Shown: positions 1 through 12,030, numbered from the stretch's first letter. The stretch: DNA of 64,000 nt from Bolinopsis microptera (GCF_026151205.1 NC_087076.1:2503902-2567901), one strand, 5' to 3'. Notes: generated by a model not told the origin, from the sequence alone. A program made the numbers and translations.

Positions 1-2
1 CT

Positions 3-437
3 GTGAACGGAGATCGCTACCTACAGATGTTGCAGAGCTTCTTCATACCAGAACTCTTCAACTTCTGTGCACACCACGACCTGGATCCGTCTCTCATGAG
101 CTTTATGCAGGACGGGGCGAGAGTGCACATCCCCAACCGCATTATTGATTACCTTGGTGACCAGTTTGGGAGCATGACGATCGGAGAGAAACTTGCTCAA
201 CACTGGCCAGCCCGCTCTCCTGACCTCACTCCTTGCGACTTCTTCCTGTGGGGATGGTTGAAGGATAAGGTCTACGAGAGTCTACCCATCCCCAACCTTG
301 CTGCTTTAGAAGTTGTCATTCGTGACAACTTGCGGAACATCCCCATCACTCACTGCCAGAACTCCTGTTTATCAGTAGCCAAGAGGATGGACGTCCTGAA
401 GAGCCGAGGCGGTGGTCACATTGAGCACCTTCTCTAA
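3..437 (+). CDS. Tc1/mariner (IS630 superfamily) transposase, C-terminal part
   Basis: This is an open frame entering from the left edge of the window, so the apparent GTG start is not a real start. The product would be the C-terminal half of a DDE transposase that cuts and pastes its own element. Visible marks are FMQDGARVHIPN (the catalytic-domain block that is usually QDGAPxH) and, about 40 residues on, WPARSPDLTPCDFFLWGWLK, which is the signature around the last catalytic acidic residue in mariner-like transposases. The frame stays open to TAA at 435-437. A second terminal inverted repeat was not recognised; the frame instead runs into a 25-bp tandem repeat. The rest of the gene lies outside the window, so it is not possible to say whether it is intact. 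Confidence 0.85.
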   Translation: MNGDRYLQMLQSFFIPELFNFCAHHDLDPSLMSFMQDGARVHIPNRIIDYLGDQFGSMTIGEKLAQHWPARSPDLTPCDFFLWGWLKDKVYESLPIPNLAALEVVIRDNLRNIPITHCQNSCLSVAKRMDVLKSRGGGHIEHLL

Positions 438-535
438 ACGGTGATTTTAATCGCCAACACAAACGGTGATTTTAATCGCCAACACAAACGGTGATTTTAA
501 TCGCCAACACAAACGGTGATTTTAATCGCCAACAC
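436..535. repeat. Four tandem copies of a 25-bp unit
   Basis: Four back-to-back identical units, each beginning aaacggtgattttaatcgcc and ending aacac, start inside the stop codon of the transposase frame. They may be subterminal repeats of the mariner-like element, or a local amplification of its 3' end. Spacer-free tandem copies exclude a CRISPR array. Confidence 0.95.
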
Positions 536-1728
536 GGCGGGCAATGGATGAACCTTCTTGTGGTGCCTGCCGAGAAACGCAATTCAATTGATTTCAGTAT
601 CGATAAAATTGTAGGCTAATCATCCAGCTATAATTTTAAATTTGTTAAGGCAAGTGAGCAGAACGATATAAACAAGCAGGAAGGATCATCTGTGATAGTC
701 CTTATCAGTTAAAATATAGGATGTACACTGTACAGCAGTGTAGAGAATGGAATGTGCGATGCATCGTGGTGAATAGAATTGGTAAAACATAAATAAATCG
801 GTGGTTTTTTAATTTTTTTACCCAGGATTTTTTTTGGTGGTTTCTATTAACCAATGTAAACAGTTCTGGGTGAGAAATTAACGCTAGCTCGCTCAGGAGC
901 TAATTTTGCCAGACAAGCTCAGACTCACACAAAACTTAGCACGAAGTTGTGTCTAATTATGATTGACATTCTCTAAAAATTTGAAGCAAAAATATTAATC
1001 AGAACGTAAGTTATGGCGCTTTTCCATTCTGAAATAAAATAATAAGCAAGATCTCAGCGACCTGTAACAATTTTAAGAGATAAGGATGGGTAGACTATCA
1101 TGGGCCACCCTGTATATAGATAGTGTTACTGATTCTGAGAAAGAATAAGGCATAGAGCTAGCATTATTTCTCATTACCTCATACCTGATTAGGTTGACAT
1201 TCACCCGGGACCTTAGTCGTGCTCAATGCTCTTTGACACAATTTATATGGTGTCATGTCATGGTGTCATAGGATATTGGTAATTTCTTTATTGAAAGTCT
1301 CGCATTGTCGTCCTCATTTTGGCTTCATCTATCCATCTTAAACTGCCAGATATAAAATCATGGAGTTTAACATGCAATTGCGTACACACTTAAAAATTCT
1401 CGTTAATCCTCACATCTGTTCTTTTTCTCAAATTCTAGGCGAACAACTGTTTAATTCAAACTACTGTTCAATCGAAATCGAAATTTTAATTTCACATTCT
1501 TATTTGCCATTTCATGTTAGATATAATATAAGTAGCAGTGGACGATTTCCGTTACCTCAGCTCTGTAGTCTGGAATGTACTCTGCCAATTGCAACACTTG
1601 ACTAAATTTATTTTATATAATTATACTGTTTGACACTTTTATATAATTTGCTATTTTAATTCTTGAAACTGTTGTAAATCTTGTTACTTTGTTACCCTTA
1701 CGTATGCTATTTATGACAATCTTCTACG
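536..1728. other. Non-coding stretch, nothing recognised
   Basis: AT-rich sequence with short T-rich and A-rich runs. The open frame at 1360-1605 shows no family resemblance and has no splice context. No repeat with a clear boundary was seen here. Confidence 0.6.
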
Positions 1729-4700
1729 GTAAAATCGTTATTATCACTCCAAGCCTTACTTGGTAACACTGTCCAACCTTCTTCTTCATATTACTACAAA
1801 GCTGTCCTCAATAACATAATATAGTTTTCGTCAGTCTCACTCAGAACATTTTTCTCAGGTACACATTTGTTTACACTCATTCTCAATGTTTGGCCCTTAA
1901 ATCTTCCCCTGTACATTCAACAAATATATCCCGAATAAGGTGTCCACTATATAGTTACATAATATTATGTTGTGATCAATGATCGCGTTGTTTATCGTGA
2001 GTTGGCACTTGATGAATGTATAGTAGTGGGCCAATCAGGTTTATCAGCGTCTTTATCAACGCACTGTTCATTATTATTCTACCCTGATTCCGGATTCGCT
2101 ATATAAGGATTGAATGGAAAAAAGGCAACCGCCCTGTGTAAACTATTTGAGCTCAATTAAAATGTAATAGCGTGTACATGGTTAATACTTATAGAATGGT
2201 GACTGGTGAGTGTGATAGCTCCTTCCGCATAATATAAGATGAATCTGAATATTTCAAACTCTGGTTACCACGGAGACAGTCTCAAGTAGAACATACACGA
2301 GTTGCCGTGTCAAATTAACCATAATAATTCAGTACCATTATCATTAGCGGTTTATGACGTAGCTTATATCAGCAGCGATGTTTTTACTGCTAGCTTTATT
2401 GTTTTCAGTTGTCTCATTTATTTCAAAGGTACCGTACGCGTACCGGCCTTAACTTGTCTTTAACTATAAATTTAACGATATACGCAGTCATTTTAGATGT
2501 AACTGCACATGCTGCCATGCTGGTGAGAGTATAAAGATGTAACAAGCTTCGACGGTAAAATCGTTATAATCACTCTAAACCCAGCCCAACTTGGCTATAC
2601 TGTCTAACCTTCTCCTTCATATTAATATATAACTGCGAAGCTGTCCTCAACAACATGATATAGTTTCCTCTGTCTCACTGAGAAATTTTTCTAGGTAAAT
2701 TACATAGCCTTCCTTGCTATATGATATAATTTATCGTGAGTTGGTACTTTATACATGTATAGGGTGTAGTGGTCCAAAAGTCAGTGGGTATATGTTGGCC
2801 TCAATTGCTCCGCCGTGTTTTACATTTGAGAACTGTAGCTTTGCAGATGTAATGCCATATAACTGTTTTTACCATGGTAAATGGTTCGACGAGATTCCGT
2901 CGTCGAAATTTATGGTTTTGCATATTTGCACAGTGGAACTATCAGGTTTATTAAGTATCAACGTCTTTATCAACGCAGCTGCGCATAATTATTCTACTTA
3001 GTTTAACTCTCTTTCTATTTTAGCTGAATTCCATTCCCTCCCTCTTCGAGATGATTGCTTCCGTCAATTGCGAAGGACTCGCTCAAGGTAAGAAATTGAC
3101 TCTCACGTATTTTTATAAGTTCAGATTAATCGTTTTAGCGATATAATATAATACTAAGACAAAAGTTCCGATTTTATGCGAATATTCAATTTATTTGTTT
3201 AGAGTTTGCCATGAATAAGTATTAAGTATTTGTTAATGTGGCGGCTAGAATAACTAGATTAGCCATCTTGAGCTATGATTTATCATGAAATACTTACAAT
3301 TTCGACAGTTGCTTTTTAAACCTTAACTCGATAATTTTAGATAGAGAGATAATATTAAGACGAGCGGATCGATAAATCGAAGAATTAATTCATAAACTCG
3401 ATTGTGTTTCATATAGTTTCATCTGCAAGATGGTAGACTTCTTCACTTCTCAGTTCTCAAAGCTCGACGATCTTCATATTATATTATACTTATAGGATAA
3501 AGGTTGTTATTTTATTTTTTAAATTAAGTACATTCATTTAACAATTCACTTTATTTGATAGCTTCTTTTGATTAACCCCTCCAAGCTCGATATTATATTT
3601 TATCATTAATATTATCTGCCATTTGTTCAATTAGTTACATTTCCAGGGTCAAATTACAGATAGTAATTGAGAGCGGCTTTAGAAATCAGGGAACGTGACC
3701 TATACATAGCATAGATTATCTCTTAATCAGGTAACATGTTAAATTGAGGGTAATTGTTACAATCTCTTAATGTGTACGGCAGATTATATCGTTAGTCATA
3801 ACAAATATTTGTCCACCTACATGTTTACAATTGGCCCTTACTCACACATATAACCAATACTCCACACTTTCCTGTTACTGGCGACCCCAGGCTATAATTA
3901 TCATTAACATAGACATTCGGTGAAATGAAAGGCTGGGCGCCACCCAGTCTGAGGGTTACTGTGCCCAGTAACTCCACCGTCTACACGTGCGCGCGGCTCT
4001 AACCGTGCTTCAATCGAAGCAATGCTAATTATAGTGGTTACACTCACAGTCACACACACACACACACAGAATAGTAAACCTAAGAGTTCATGAATCCGAT
4101 ATTTTGGAACAGTAAGACAGAATTGAGACAAATTTGGAACAGGCTTTTGGGGCAGTAGTTATGCCTGGACTGACTTAAAATTGATCTGGTATAAGGGGCA
4201 TGGGAACTAACATGTTCAGTCACTGATCAGAAGTGCCAAATGATCCCCTGGTTCATGAAATGAACGAAATGAACAAAAATGAACTTTCCATAAAATCGCC
4301 TGAAATGAGTTGAAATCAATCAGAATCGATTGGTATTGATACTAGGAGTATTCCTGAAAAGTTTGGAGGCTCTAGCATGCTCAGAAAGGGCTCTAAGGGC
4401 AATGTCCCATTTTGGTTTCAGAGTAGTTGAGATTTTGGAACTGGATTGAGACAAATTTGGAACAGGCTTTTGGGCAGTAGTTATGCCTGGACTGACTTAA
4501 AATTGATCTGTTATGGTAGAGGGGCAATGGGCATGTGAACTAACATGTTCAGTCTCTCAGAAGTGCCAAATAATCCCTTGGTTCATGAAATGAACGAAAT
4601 GAATAAAAATGAACTTGATCCTAAAATCGTTGTAATCACTCTAACATCTAAACCCAGCCCAACTTGGCAACACTGTCCAACCTTCTCCTTCATATATGAT

Positions 4701-5300
4701 ATAATTGCATAATTCTCCTTAGTAACCCGTCCCCGTCGCCATAGTTACAGACGTAAACAGGACATGAGTGGAATATCGTTCATAAAAGGCTATAAGCAAG
4801 CATACTAACTAATCCGCTTTACCAAGGTGTGTCATATAATGTACATACAATTATTTACACGCAATATTTGGCGCTTAAATCTGCCCCGTACATTCAACAA
4901 CTATATTCCGGGCGAATAAGGTGTCCACTTCATAGTTAAATATTGTGATCATTTAGTCGCGTTGTTTATCGTGAGTTGGTACTTGATGAATGTATATAAT
5001 AAGGGCGGGCCAAACATCAGTTGGTATACGTTGGCCTCAATAGCTCCGCCGTGTTTTACATTTTACTGTAGCTTTGCAGATGGCATATAACTGTATTTAC
5101 TATGGTTCGACGAGATTCCGTCGTCAAAATGTATGTTTTTGCATATTTGTACAGTGGAACAATCAGGTTTATCAACTATCAACGTCTTTATCAACGCATT
5201 ATTATTCTACTCAGTTTAACCCTCTTTCTATTTCAGCTGAATTCTGTTCAACGAGTACAGTAGACACAAGACAACCTCAAGAAAGCTTCTAGACTACTCC
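1729..5300. repeat. Three diverged copies of a non-coding block
   Basis: Similar blocks lie at about 1729-2100, 2551-3030 and 4610-5300. Shared landmarks are a segment reading ggtaaaatcgttat with a following cactgtccaaccttct (near 1729, 2551, 4620), a cgcgttgtttatcgtgagtt segment (near 1986 and 4961, with a related one near 2730), and an end reading ttctattt(t/c)agctgaattc (near 3013 and 5228). The copies differ by many substitutions and indels, so the duplication is old. The two agctgaattc ends look like a polypyrimidine-AG splice acceptor, so they may be exons of a non-coding RNA. No long conserved reading frame runs through all three. Confidence 0.7.
4128..4614. repeat. Direct duplication of about 155 bp
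   Basis: The segment at about 4128-4283 (starting near atttggaacaggcttttggg) recurs at about 4449-4614 with small indels. Both copies end in a stretch rich in atgaacgaaatgaa. The spacing is about 320 bases. It is non-coding and lies between the second and third copies of the larger repeated block. Just upstream, near 3880-3960, is a degenerate match to the palindromic elements at 13.9 kb and 58.2 kb (gaccccaggctataat). Confidence 0.75.
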
Positions 5301-5841
5301 GCTTACTGTCACAACACTATGTAAGTTCATAATTTTACGAATTTAAGAATTATAACACATTTCTTTCTTATTTAAATACCTGAACCTTTTTCTATTGAAA
5401 TCTTCTATATTAATCAATTGTATTATATTTATATAATATACAGTGCAGTATACACTATACATTACACAAATATGTTAACTCAAGGTAGTAATCAAGTTTT
5501 AATTTATGGACCGAACTGAAAATGTATCAAAGGTAAACAAAGGATCCATACCCCTGTTGCCAGAAATAGACTTTAATAACACTGTAAAAAACGTACTGTG
5601 CAGAATTTGGGCTCAACGTATTTGAGCATACAAGATTTAATATATTATTTGAACTTAATCTAAAATCCTCAATCTAAATAGTTTCTCCAAAATGTCTTAT
5701 TTAATTAATTACCATTAAGTAAGTATACATTCAATTTGAACATATGATTTATAATATATCCAAACAAATGTGTAATTCACCGGTTGACTCATGATTAGGT
5801 CTCCGCTATTTTGCGATAAACGAAAATTGAGACGAGGTTAC

Positions 5842-7654
5842 TTAAAATATATCGTTAGTTATAACTAGTATGTCCCTCTTCACCCTGTCACTCAGTCCTG
5901 GCACGATTCCTTCAATATCTTCCAAATTAAAAATATGTCCGCATTCATTTGTGAGAAGTTTAATGACTCCTTCCGTGAGTTCACAGTCCAGAAAGGGTCT
6001 GTTGTCACTATAGGACGTCAGCTGGCATGCTAACGCTTTTGCAAAGAACTCCCTATCTTCTTTCGTCACTGTGCGTCTAGGTTCTGGAAATATTATGACT
6101 GATATTGCTGATTCTTCACCACTCGCAGGAGCACAAAGTTAAATTGTTGTTGTTGTTATCATTACTTTTCGATAAAAGCAAAAAAGCACAGTTTAGGCAT
6201 GAACGTTACAAATATTACATGTGATTTAAAACATTCGGTACTAAGTACTCAGTACTCACGCATGTCTACATCCGACCTCCTCTGCTTGTTATTCCGTTCC
6301 CGGAGTCTTTGAATGAGTGGGTCTTGGGAAGGTCTGCAAACATCGCAGCAAGTATCGTTATAAACGTTGTCATGCAGCTTGAGTACCCCTGATGACATTT
6401 ATGTCATCGCATTGAAATGGCTAAAATTTGTGATTTCAAATGCCGTTGGAGAACTTAAAGTATTTGCCAACTAATAAAGGATATTGAATTACTTTTTCAA
6501 TTGTAGGACTACGTGGAGCTGTTTTACCTTTAAAGGTACCAGAAAGTATTATCCTACGGCAAGTTCCATTCTGGTCGCGGTACATAAGACACTCTCCGTC
6601 CATATCCCTGGTCTTGTTGTGCGTAAATACAATACATATCGCCTTTAGATTTGCACTTCTCCCAGCCCGACCTGAGATTAAAAAGCAACGTTTAAGACAA
6701 TTAAGCTCGTTAAACCTTTAATAGAGGTATATGTGCAGAGCGCTCTATAAAATTATTACAAATAACTTAATTGTTTCACATTACCCACCAATCATCTGGA
6801 TGAAATCCTCTGCCGTACGAGCCATTTTCGAATGGATGACGTATTGGATCCCTAAAGAATATACATTTTTATCAAATTTACTATTAACCGTGTTTAACAC
6901 AGAGAATCCATTTGTTTGAAATAGACTGTTTAAAGGTGTTTAAAATAGTCTTCGATATACTTGGTGCCAAACATAGTACATACCTGCTGCATCAAATCCC
7001 ATAGATAAGGCACTTGTAGCTATGACGAATTTGATACGCCCATTGATATTCATTAGATCAGCCGCTATTTCTTCCTGTTTACTGTCTGGTATCTGGGAGT
7101 GAAATACTTCAACAAGACTAATTTTCCTCGGATCCTTTTTGAGTGCCTGAAATTAAGAAAATGTCACTGGTAATTGGTAAATAATGAGTTCCGTACACAG
7201 TTAACTTTAGTTAAGTCGGTAGATGGTTTAAATGCTGATAACCCGGCACAAAAAGAAATTTTTAAACAACAGTTTAACAAGTTTAAGTATGAACAAGTTA
7301 AATGGTTATGTCAGTCTTCAATATTTTATATCCCATATAAGCTAAACATGTGGCCATAAAATGAATTATTTAAGTATGTGCACAATCAATCATATTAATT
7401 GTATATATGCTGGCAAATAACCATTTTTACCTGCATGAATTCTAAATATCTATATCCGCAGTCAACCAACGAGTTTTCGAAGATTATCACCCTGGGACAC
7501 TCTTCTGCTTCATTCTCAAGTAAGGACACCAGTGGTACTATGTCTAGCTTTCCCGGGATATTAATTAAAGAAATCCTGCTATTAACAGGATTTTGCGAGA
7601 TTCTCATCAACTGATGCAACATTACAGAAAGTGTCACATATGCTCTAGTTCTTT
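5842..7654 (-). CDS. RecQ-like SF2 DNA helicase, C-terminal half (six exons)
   Basis: Six exons read on the minus strand with matching phases: 7654-7431, 7146-6984, 6851-6789, 6671-6528, 6388-6260 and 6083-5842. Together they give the second RecA-like domain of a superfamily 2 helicase: a PRVIIFENSLVDCGY block, then IKFVIATSALSMGFDAAG (motif V region), then YVIHSKMARTAEDFIQMIGR leading into the motif VI arginine finger GRAGR. A cysteine cluster CCDVC follows, like the RecQ zinc-binding segment. The Walker A and DExH half was not found upstream; a Merlin element sits at 8132-9085 and the region beyond is repeat-rich. The copy is therefore either 5'-truncated or has distant exons. RecQ-like genes of this kind can be transposon-borne or multicopy in invertebrates, so a housekeeping role should not be assumed. 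Confidence 0.75.
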
Positions 7655-8123
7655 CTAAATGTTAAAGCAGAGAAATCTGGCTATATAATATATTTATCAA
7701 ATAAATGTGTAATAACAACAGATGTATACAATTACTGCAATTCTAAAAAATTTAAGTTTACATTAATGTGCTGATACGATACACTCCAAAATATTCCTAA
7801 TTTTGTGTTGTTATCATAATCCCATTCCGCAGGGCACAACACCACAACTTCAGAAGATGCAAGGAGCGTGTTCTTAACTCTCCAAAACGAAGGTTGGTGA
7901 ACAATAGAAAAATTGATATTTTGTTGGTTGGCGTTATCATGGTGAGAAACCAGGGGTATTACGAGATATTATAACGTCCCGAAGGTCATTTTAATTGTAA
8001 TATTTATCCAATCTAGTACAATAATGTAGACCAAGGAATACCGATAGGGCAGCTAAGTAATTAAGTTTTCAAACTGGGGCGTTTTGAACATTATAGTACC
8101 TAACCACAAATGTTTAAAACTTC
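7655..8123. other. Non-coding or possible upstream helicase exon
   Basis: On the minus strand around 7900-7790 a short frame contains ASSEVVVLCPAEWDY, which could be a further exon of the helicase gene. It has no confirmed splice sites and no diagnostic motif. The rest shows nothing. Confidence 0.3.
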
Positions 8124-8488
8124 CGAGAATGGGCAGTATCGAGATAGCCCGACCACTGTCCGCGGACAGTTGTCCGCAGACTGTATAATAACAGTATCCC
8201 CTGAATCAAGCAAACAGGTGTTTGTGAATAGTTCAAAATAGATTCAAATGTGGTCTCTCGGATATAATTAGTTACTAATAATATTGATTGCTCAATGAAA
8301 TAAATGATTACGATTAAAATGTGGTATATAAGTCGTTCGTTTTTGGTGAAGTATTATCAGTTGCCATCATCAACAACAACAACTATTCCAATTCCTGACA
8401 TGGTACTCTTCTGTCTAATGGACGAAATTAATGGACCCACCGCCTCCCTCGAGACTTCCTATTCCAGAAAAACCTCCTAAAGAGCTCC

Positions 8489-8671
8489 ATGTCCTGTTCT
8501 GGGTGTAATGCATCTATGTCCCTGGTTCCCTCCTCGTCCTCGAAGTCTCCAGATGGCCTGATATGGCGCTGCTCCCCCTGCAAGAAGTACAAGAATATCA
8601 GAACAGACAGCATCCTCTCTGGACAGAAGCTCGCTCTCAAGACCTTCATACAACTGCTGTTCGCAGAGTAG
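8489..8671 (+). pseudogene. N-terminal zinc-ribbon fragment of a Merlin (ISXO2-like) transposase
   Basis: The frame holds CSGCNASM and, after an acidic-serine stretch, DGLIWRCSPC, giving two CxxC pairs that form a zinc ribbon as in the N-terminus of IS1595/ISXO2-type transposases. The downstream pattern (SIL.GQKLALKTFIQLLF) also fits the family. The frame continues upstream of the ATG (LLKSS before the Met) as family members do. It stops at TAG 8669-8671, and no DDE domain is present before the right end of the element. It is a truncated remnant or the first exon of a deleted gene. Confidence 0.7.
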
Positions 8672-8861
8672 GGCTGAGTTCATCCGTTTCGTTTTCTCTG
8701 AGACCATAGTTGTAGTTGTTCAAGAAGGAGTTGATTATAGAAATGATTGATGCAGTCTGATAATAGTTATTCTTTATATATTGCATGATGTGAACTGATC
8801 TCGTAAGGTTGCTTAATCGTTTAATAAGCCTTGACACCACCGCTGATTGAAATTCGCGTGC

Positions 8862-8982
8862 GATGATGTGAACCCTGCTTGACTCAGGGGATGATGTGAA
8901 CCCTGCTTGATTCAGGGGATGATGTGAACCCTGCTCGATTCAATGATTCAGGGGATGATGTGAACCCTGCTTGATTCAGGGG
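8862..8982. repeat. Four 28-bp tandem repeats inside the Merlin element
   Basis: The units begin gatgatgtgaaccctgct and end in caggg. The third unit carries an 8-base insertion (attcaatg). The last unit runs directly into the right inverted repeat, whose mirror at 8196-8212 also contains the tcccctgaatcaagc segment, so the array was amplified from the inner edge of the right arm. Confidence 0.9.
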
Positions 8983-9093
8983 ATACTGTTATTATACAGT
9001 AATATGATCTGGTAGACAGGTGTCTGCGGACAACTGACCGCGGACAGTTGTCCGCGGACAGTGGTCGGGCTATCTCGATACTGCCCGAGAATG

Positions 9094-10937
9094 TTGGGTT
9101 AATACAGTGGGTGCTTAATATGTTTACGGCATGTCTAAATAAGAGAGTTTGAATGCATGTCACGTGATATAGTTAACAGTCAGTGTAATTACGAGTCAGG
9201 GAATGTGTCTAGCTATACAGGGCCCTTTGGTGTATTTGTAATAAATTTTTTAGTGACGTGACACCTCTTAGTAATAAGTAGTGACGATTAACGGGACAAA
9301 TTATGGTTAATTTTCTAAAAAACTAGCAAATATGTCACCTTTAGATAAAAAAAGGACCCACGCTCAAACATTTTTCGAGGTACGTTAAGCGCGCGCACCG
9401 CAGTTCCTTTTAATATGATTATGACGTATCGTCTCGGTTTAACAATCATAACGTGATCACGTACTGTACGTGACGTATAATCTTACTTATTTAGTGAACA
9501 AAGAGTGTGAGAGAGTGTGAAAGTAAAAGTACTATACTATACTGCGAAACGGACAAATTGGTTTAGTCAATAAACTGGGATGAACCGCTTTTGGTGTTAC
9601 GCCTTACGGTCAGATAAATAAACTACTGTATTCTGGTCCCAATAGTTTACTGTGACTTTTGAGTTGAAGATTAGGCGTACATCATAATGTCCCTAGTGTT
9701 TTGTTTAGCTCACCAAGGTTTAAGGACTATTTGAAAGTGAGGGATTTTACTAAGAAGAAGCAAACATCGACCAATAGCTCTTATTAATGCTATTTGTTTG
9801 TTTAAAAGGCGAAATGTGGGATTCTATTCGCTTTAAATCCGGTTCCATAATGATACTTGACTTAGTGCGGCTTTGATGTCCGAGCAAAGCTATTATAAGT
9901 TAAACCTTAGTTTGTTAAAGTTGGCGGTTTTTCAAGAATCTCCGCCATACTGTCCATATCTCAGTTCTCGATAGGCGTAGAATCGTATCATACTGATAAC
10001 TGATGTTGTGAGCAAAAACAACATAACCCCTCCCGCCTTGAGCCTTCCTGCTCGATATTATAATATTATATAAATTAGTGCTATCCCCAGATGGGTTTAA
10101 AGCTAATGGTGCTACTAATAGTTTTGCCTTTGGTATTTGAGACGGGTTTTGAGAAAATCTCTCTAAACAGGCATATTTACATGTTAGTGTGTTACTGAAA
10201 TCTGTAATCTTTTCGGCAAATGCCAGCTACTGTAATAAACCAGAATTATAGCATATATTCTAAGATGACACTTATACGCAGCTCTGAACATCATACATTC
10301 TATTCAACTGTAATTATAGTGTTTAGAATTTGTATAATGTACTGGCACGTCTGCCAGCTTTATTCTGACACAATAGATATAAATCACTCTACACGACACC
10401 GGAACTTCGATATGTTCCTAAGTTATAAGTTACGTGAATTTTCAAGTGCATACGGTAAAGTGATCTTTCCTTCAGTTACGCAATTAAATAACTATTCGAA
10501 AACTGAAAGACTAGTTGTTCCCCTTGAAGATGTATGTACAGTAAAGCTTTGAACCCCGGCCCAAATTAATATCGCCTCAATCGAAAGTTGCTGGTAACAA
10601 CTTATAAGTCAGTCTGATATTTCAGTCTCGGTGTAATTTTGTGTCGCCAAGCAAGGATAAATATACAGGGGGGAGGGGGGCAAAAGTCCTAATAGCTCAG
10701 TCACTGAGTGCCCAATCGAAATAATTCAATCGCATTACATTTGTCCTGAAAAAAATGAGAATTCTGGTTTCTCATATGACCGAGATATAATACTATAATA
10801 TCTTCGCCACAGTATGCCATCTGCAAAGCAACAACCCTCTAAAATAAGACACGACGTTGGTATAAGACCCAACTTATGCCCACTGACCAGAGCTGGTCCA
10901 GATTCCAGAACTCAGAAGTCGATGGTAACCCTCCTGT
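9094..10937. other. Non-coding, no feature recognised
   Basis: AT-rich sequence without a convincing coding frame. The 110-codon frame at 10220-10552 has no recognisable domain, and its composition matches the surrounding non-coding DNA. Confidence 0.5.
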
Positions 10938-10944
10938 TATGAGA

Positions 10945-11025
10945 GGGGGGGGGGGGCAACGTAGAATTCTACTCTACTTTATTCTACTTTATTCTACTTT
11001 ATTCTACGTTCCCCCCCCCCCCCCC
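10945..11025. mobile_element. 81-bp miniature element with poly-G and poly-C ends
   Basis: A run of 12 G (10945-10956) opens the element and a run of 15 C (11011-11025) closes it. Inside, aacgtagaat and its reverse complement attctacgtt face each other around tandem attctacttt units. The direct repeat tatgaga lies immediately outside at 10938-10944 and 11026-11032, as expected of a target-site duplication. The same end structure, with an 8-bp duplication, occurs at 26252-27021. It has no coding capacity. Confidence 0.65.
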
Positions 11026-11032
11026 TATGAGA

Positions 11033-12030
11033 ATATTCTCTAGCTGCTGTACGCTGCTTAGGATTTGTTTTTGTTCAGGGGCAGGCTTGTCACATAGGTC
11101 CAGGGCTTCCGGACTTTTGGGCATGGTGCAGGTTGTGGTACACACTCAACTAGGTGGTCTGAGAGTCGGAAAACCTCCAAAAAGAGATGTCATCAGAATG
11201 TAAGCCACTACCTGACTAACCTGTGAATAGAGTTTTCTAGACTCAATAATCATGGCAGGTAGTATCTTCGGTGCGTTGCTGAGATACCGATTTAGTGAGT
11301 AGTAGGATGGTCATCAAATCAGAAAAGGCAGACCTGAGTTGATAGCACGGTACTTGTAACGGTTTCCTCATTCTGCTCTCAGACTGACTAATGTCTCCAC
11401 TTTTTTATCTCCTGTTAAGATTATCATTTCTCCGCTGTTAGGATTGTTCAATTATGCTTTTTATTTTGGACACACCATTGAGCCAGATTGTCGCAGCGTA
11501 TGTCAGAGAAGTTCTGAGTATAAATATTATATAGGCTTATTCTGTCACAAACAATGAATTATTAATCTCATTTGCCCTATCCCCAAGTTCTGATAAGTCT
11601 ACAAAGAAGATCAGTAAAAAATAACTGGGATATCATTACAGTTATTAAAGTTCCGATCGATGCTATTAGCCCAAATGAATGGGTTTTTATATAGATTCTA
11701 AACGAACACTTATTCTTTCAGGAGGGGATCTGCAATAAACAAAGACGATATATTTTTGGCCAGAAATTTGCGGAGTTCCTTCGTCTTGATATCGGTCTTG
11801 GCTGCAGTTGTATCTCTCGAAATCAGGTATTCACTATTAAAAGCTATCCTGCCTGGCTTAAATCCTGGTTGTTAAAATTAAAAGCCTTTTTGCATGGTCA
11901 TCTTTAATTAAAAATAAATCAGCTTTGTTAATAATTTACTGTCGTCTCCTTGGTATTTCCACGGGAGACTTTGGGACCGGAAACTGATCCGGCCCCCAAA
12001 GAGGGGTCAGATCACGTCACCAATTAGTGA
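11033..12030. other. Non-coding, no feature recognised
   Basis: No open frame of note and no clear repeat. A short segment at 11957-11998 (gactttgggaccgg...cggcccccaaag) partly mirrors ggccccaaagtc near 12321, so the left limit of the inverted repeat described next may lie here. Confidence 0.4.

Larger units (their letters stand above)
8124..9093. mobile_element. Merlin-type DNA transposon, internally deleted, with 8-bp target duplication
   Basis: The element spans 8132-9085 (954 bp). Its ends are long inverted repeats beginning ggcagtatcgagatagcccg and containing several tgtccgcggaca palindromes. It is bracketed by the direct repeat cgagaatg at 8124-8131 and 9086-9093. An 8-bp target duplication, GG at the tip and an ISXO2-like zinc-ribbon reading frame inside are the combination that defines the Merlin superfamily. 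Most of the transposase is missing, so the copy is non-autonomous. Confidence 0.85.

Noticed and set aside
436-535. CRISPR-like array
   Set aside because: The four 25-bp units are contiguous with no spacers and follow a transposase frame in an animal genome.
8132-9085. hAT or P-type assignment of the element at 8.1 kb
   Set aside because: The 8-bp duplication alone would allow hAT, but GG tips and the ISXO2-like zinc ribbon fit Merlin; hAT tips (CAG...CTG) are absent.
10220-10552. 110-codon open frame
   Set aside because: No motif, no splice context, and composition like nearby non-coding DNA.
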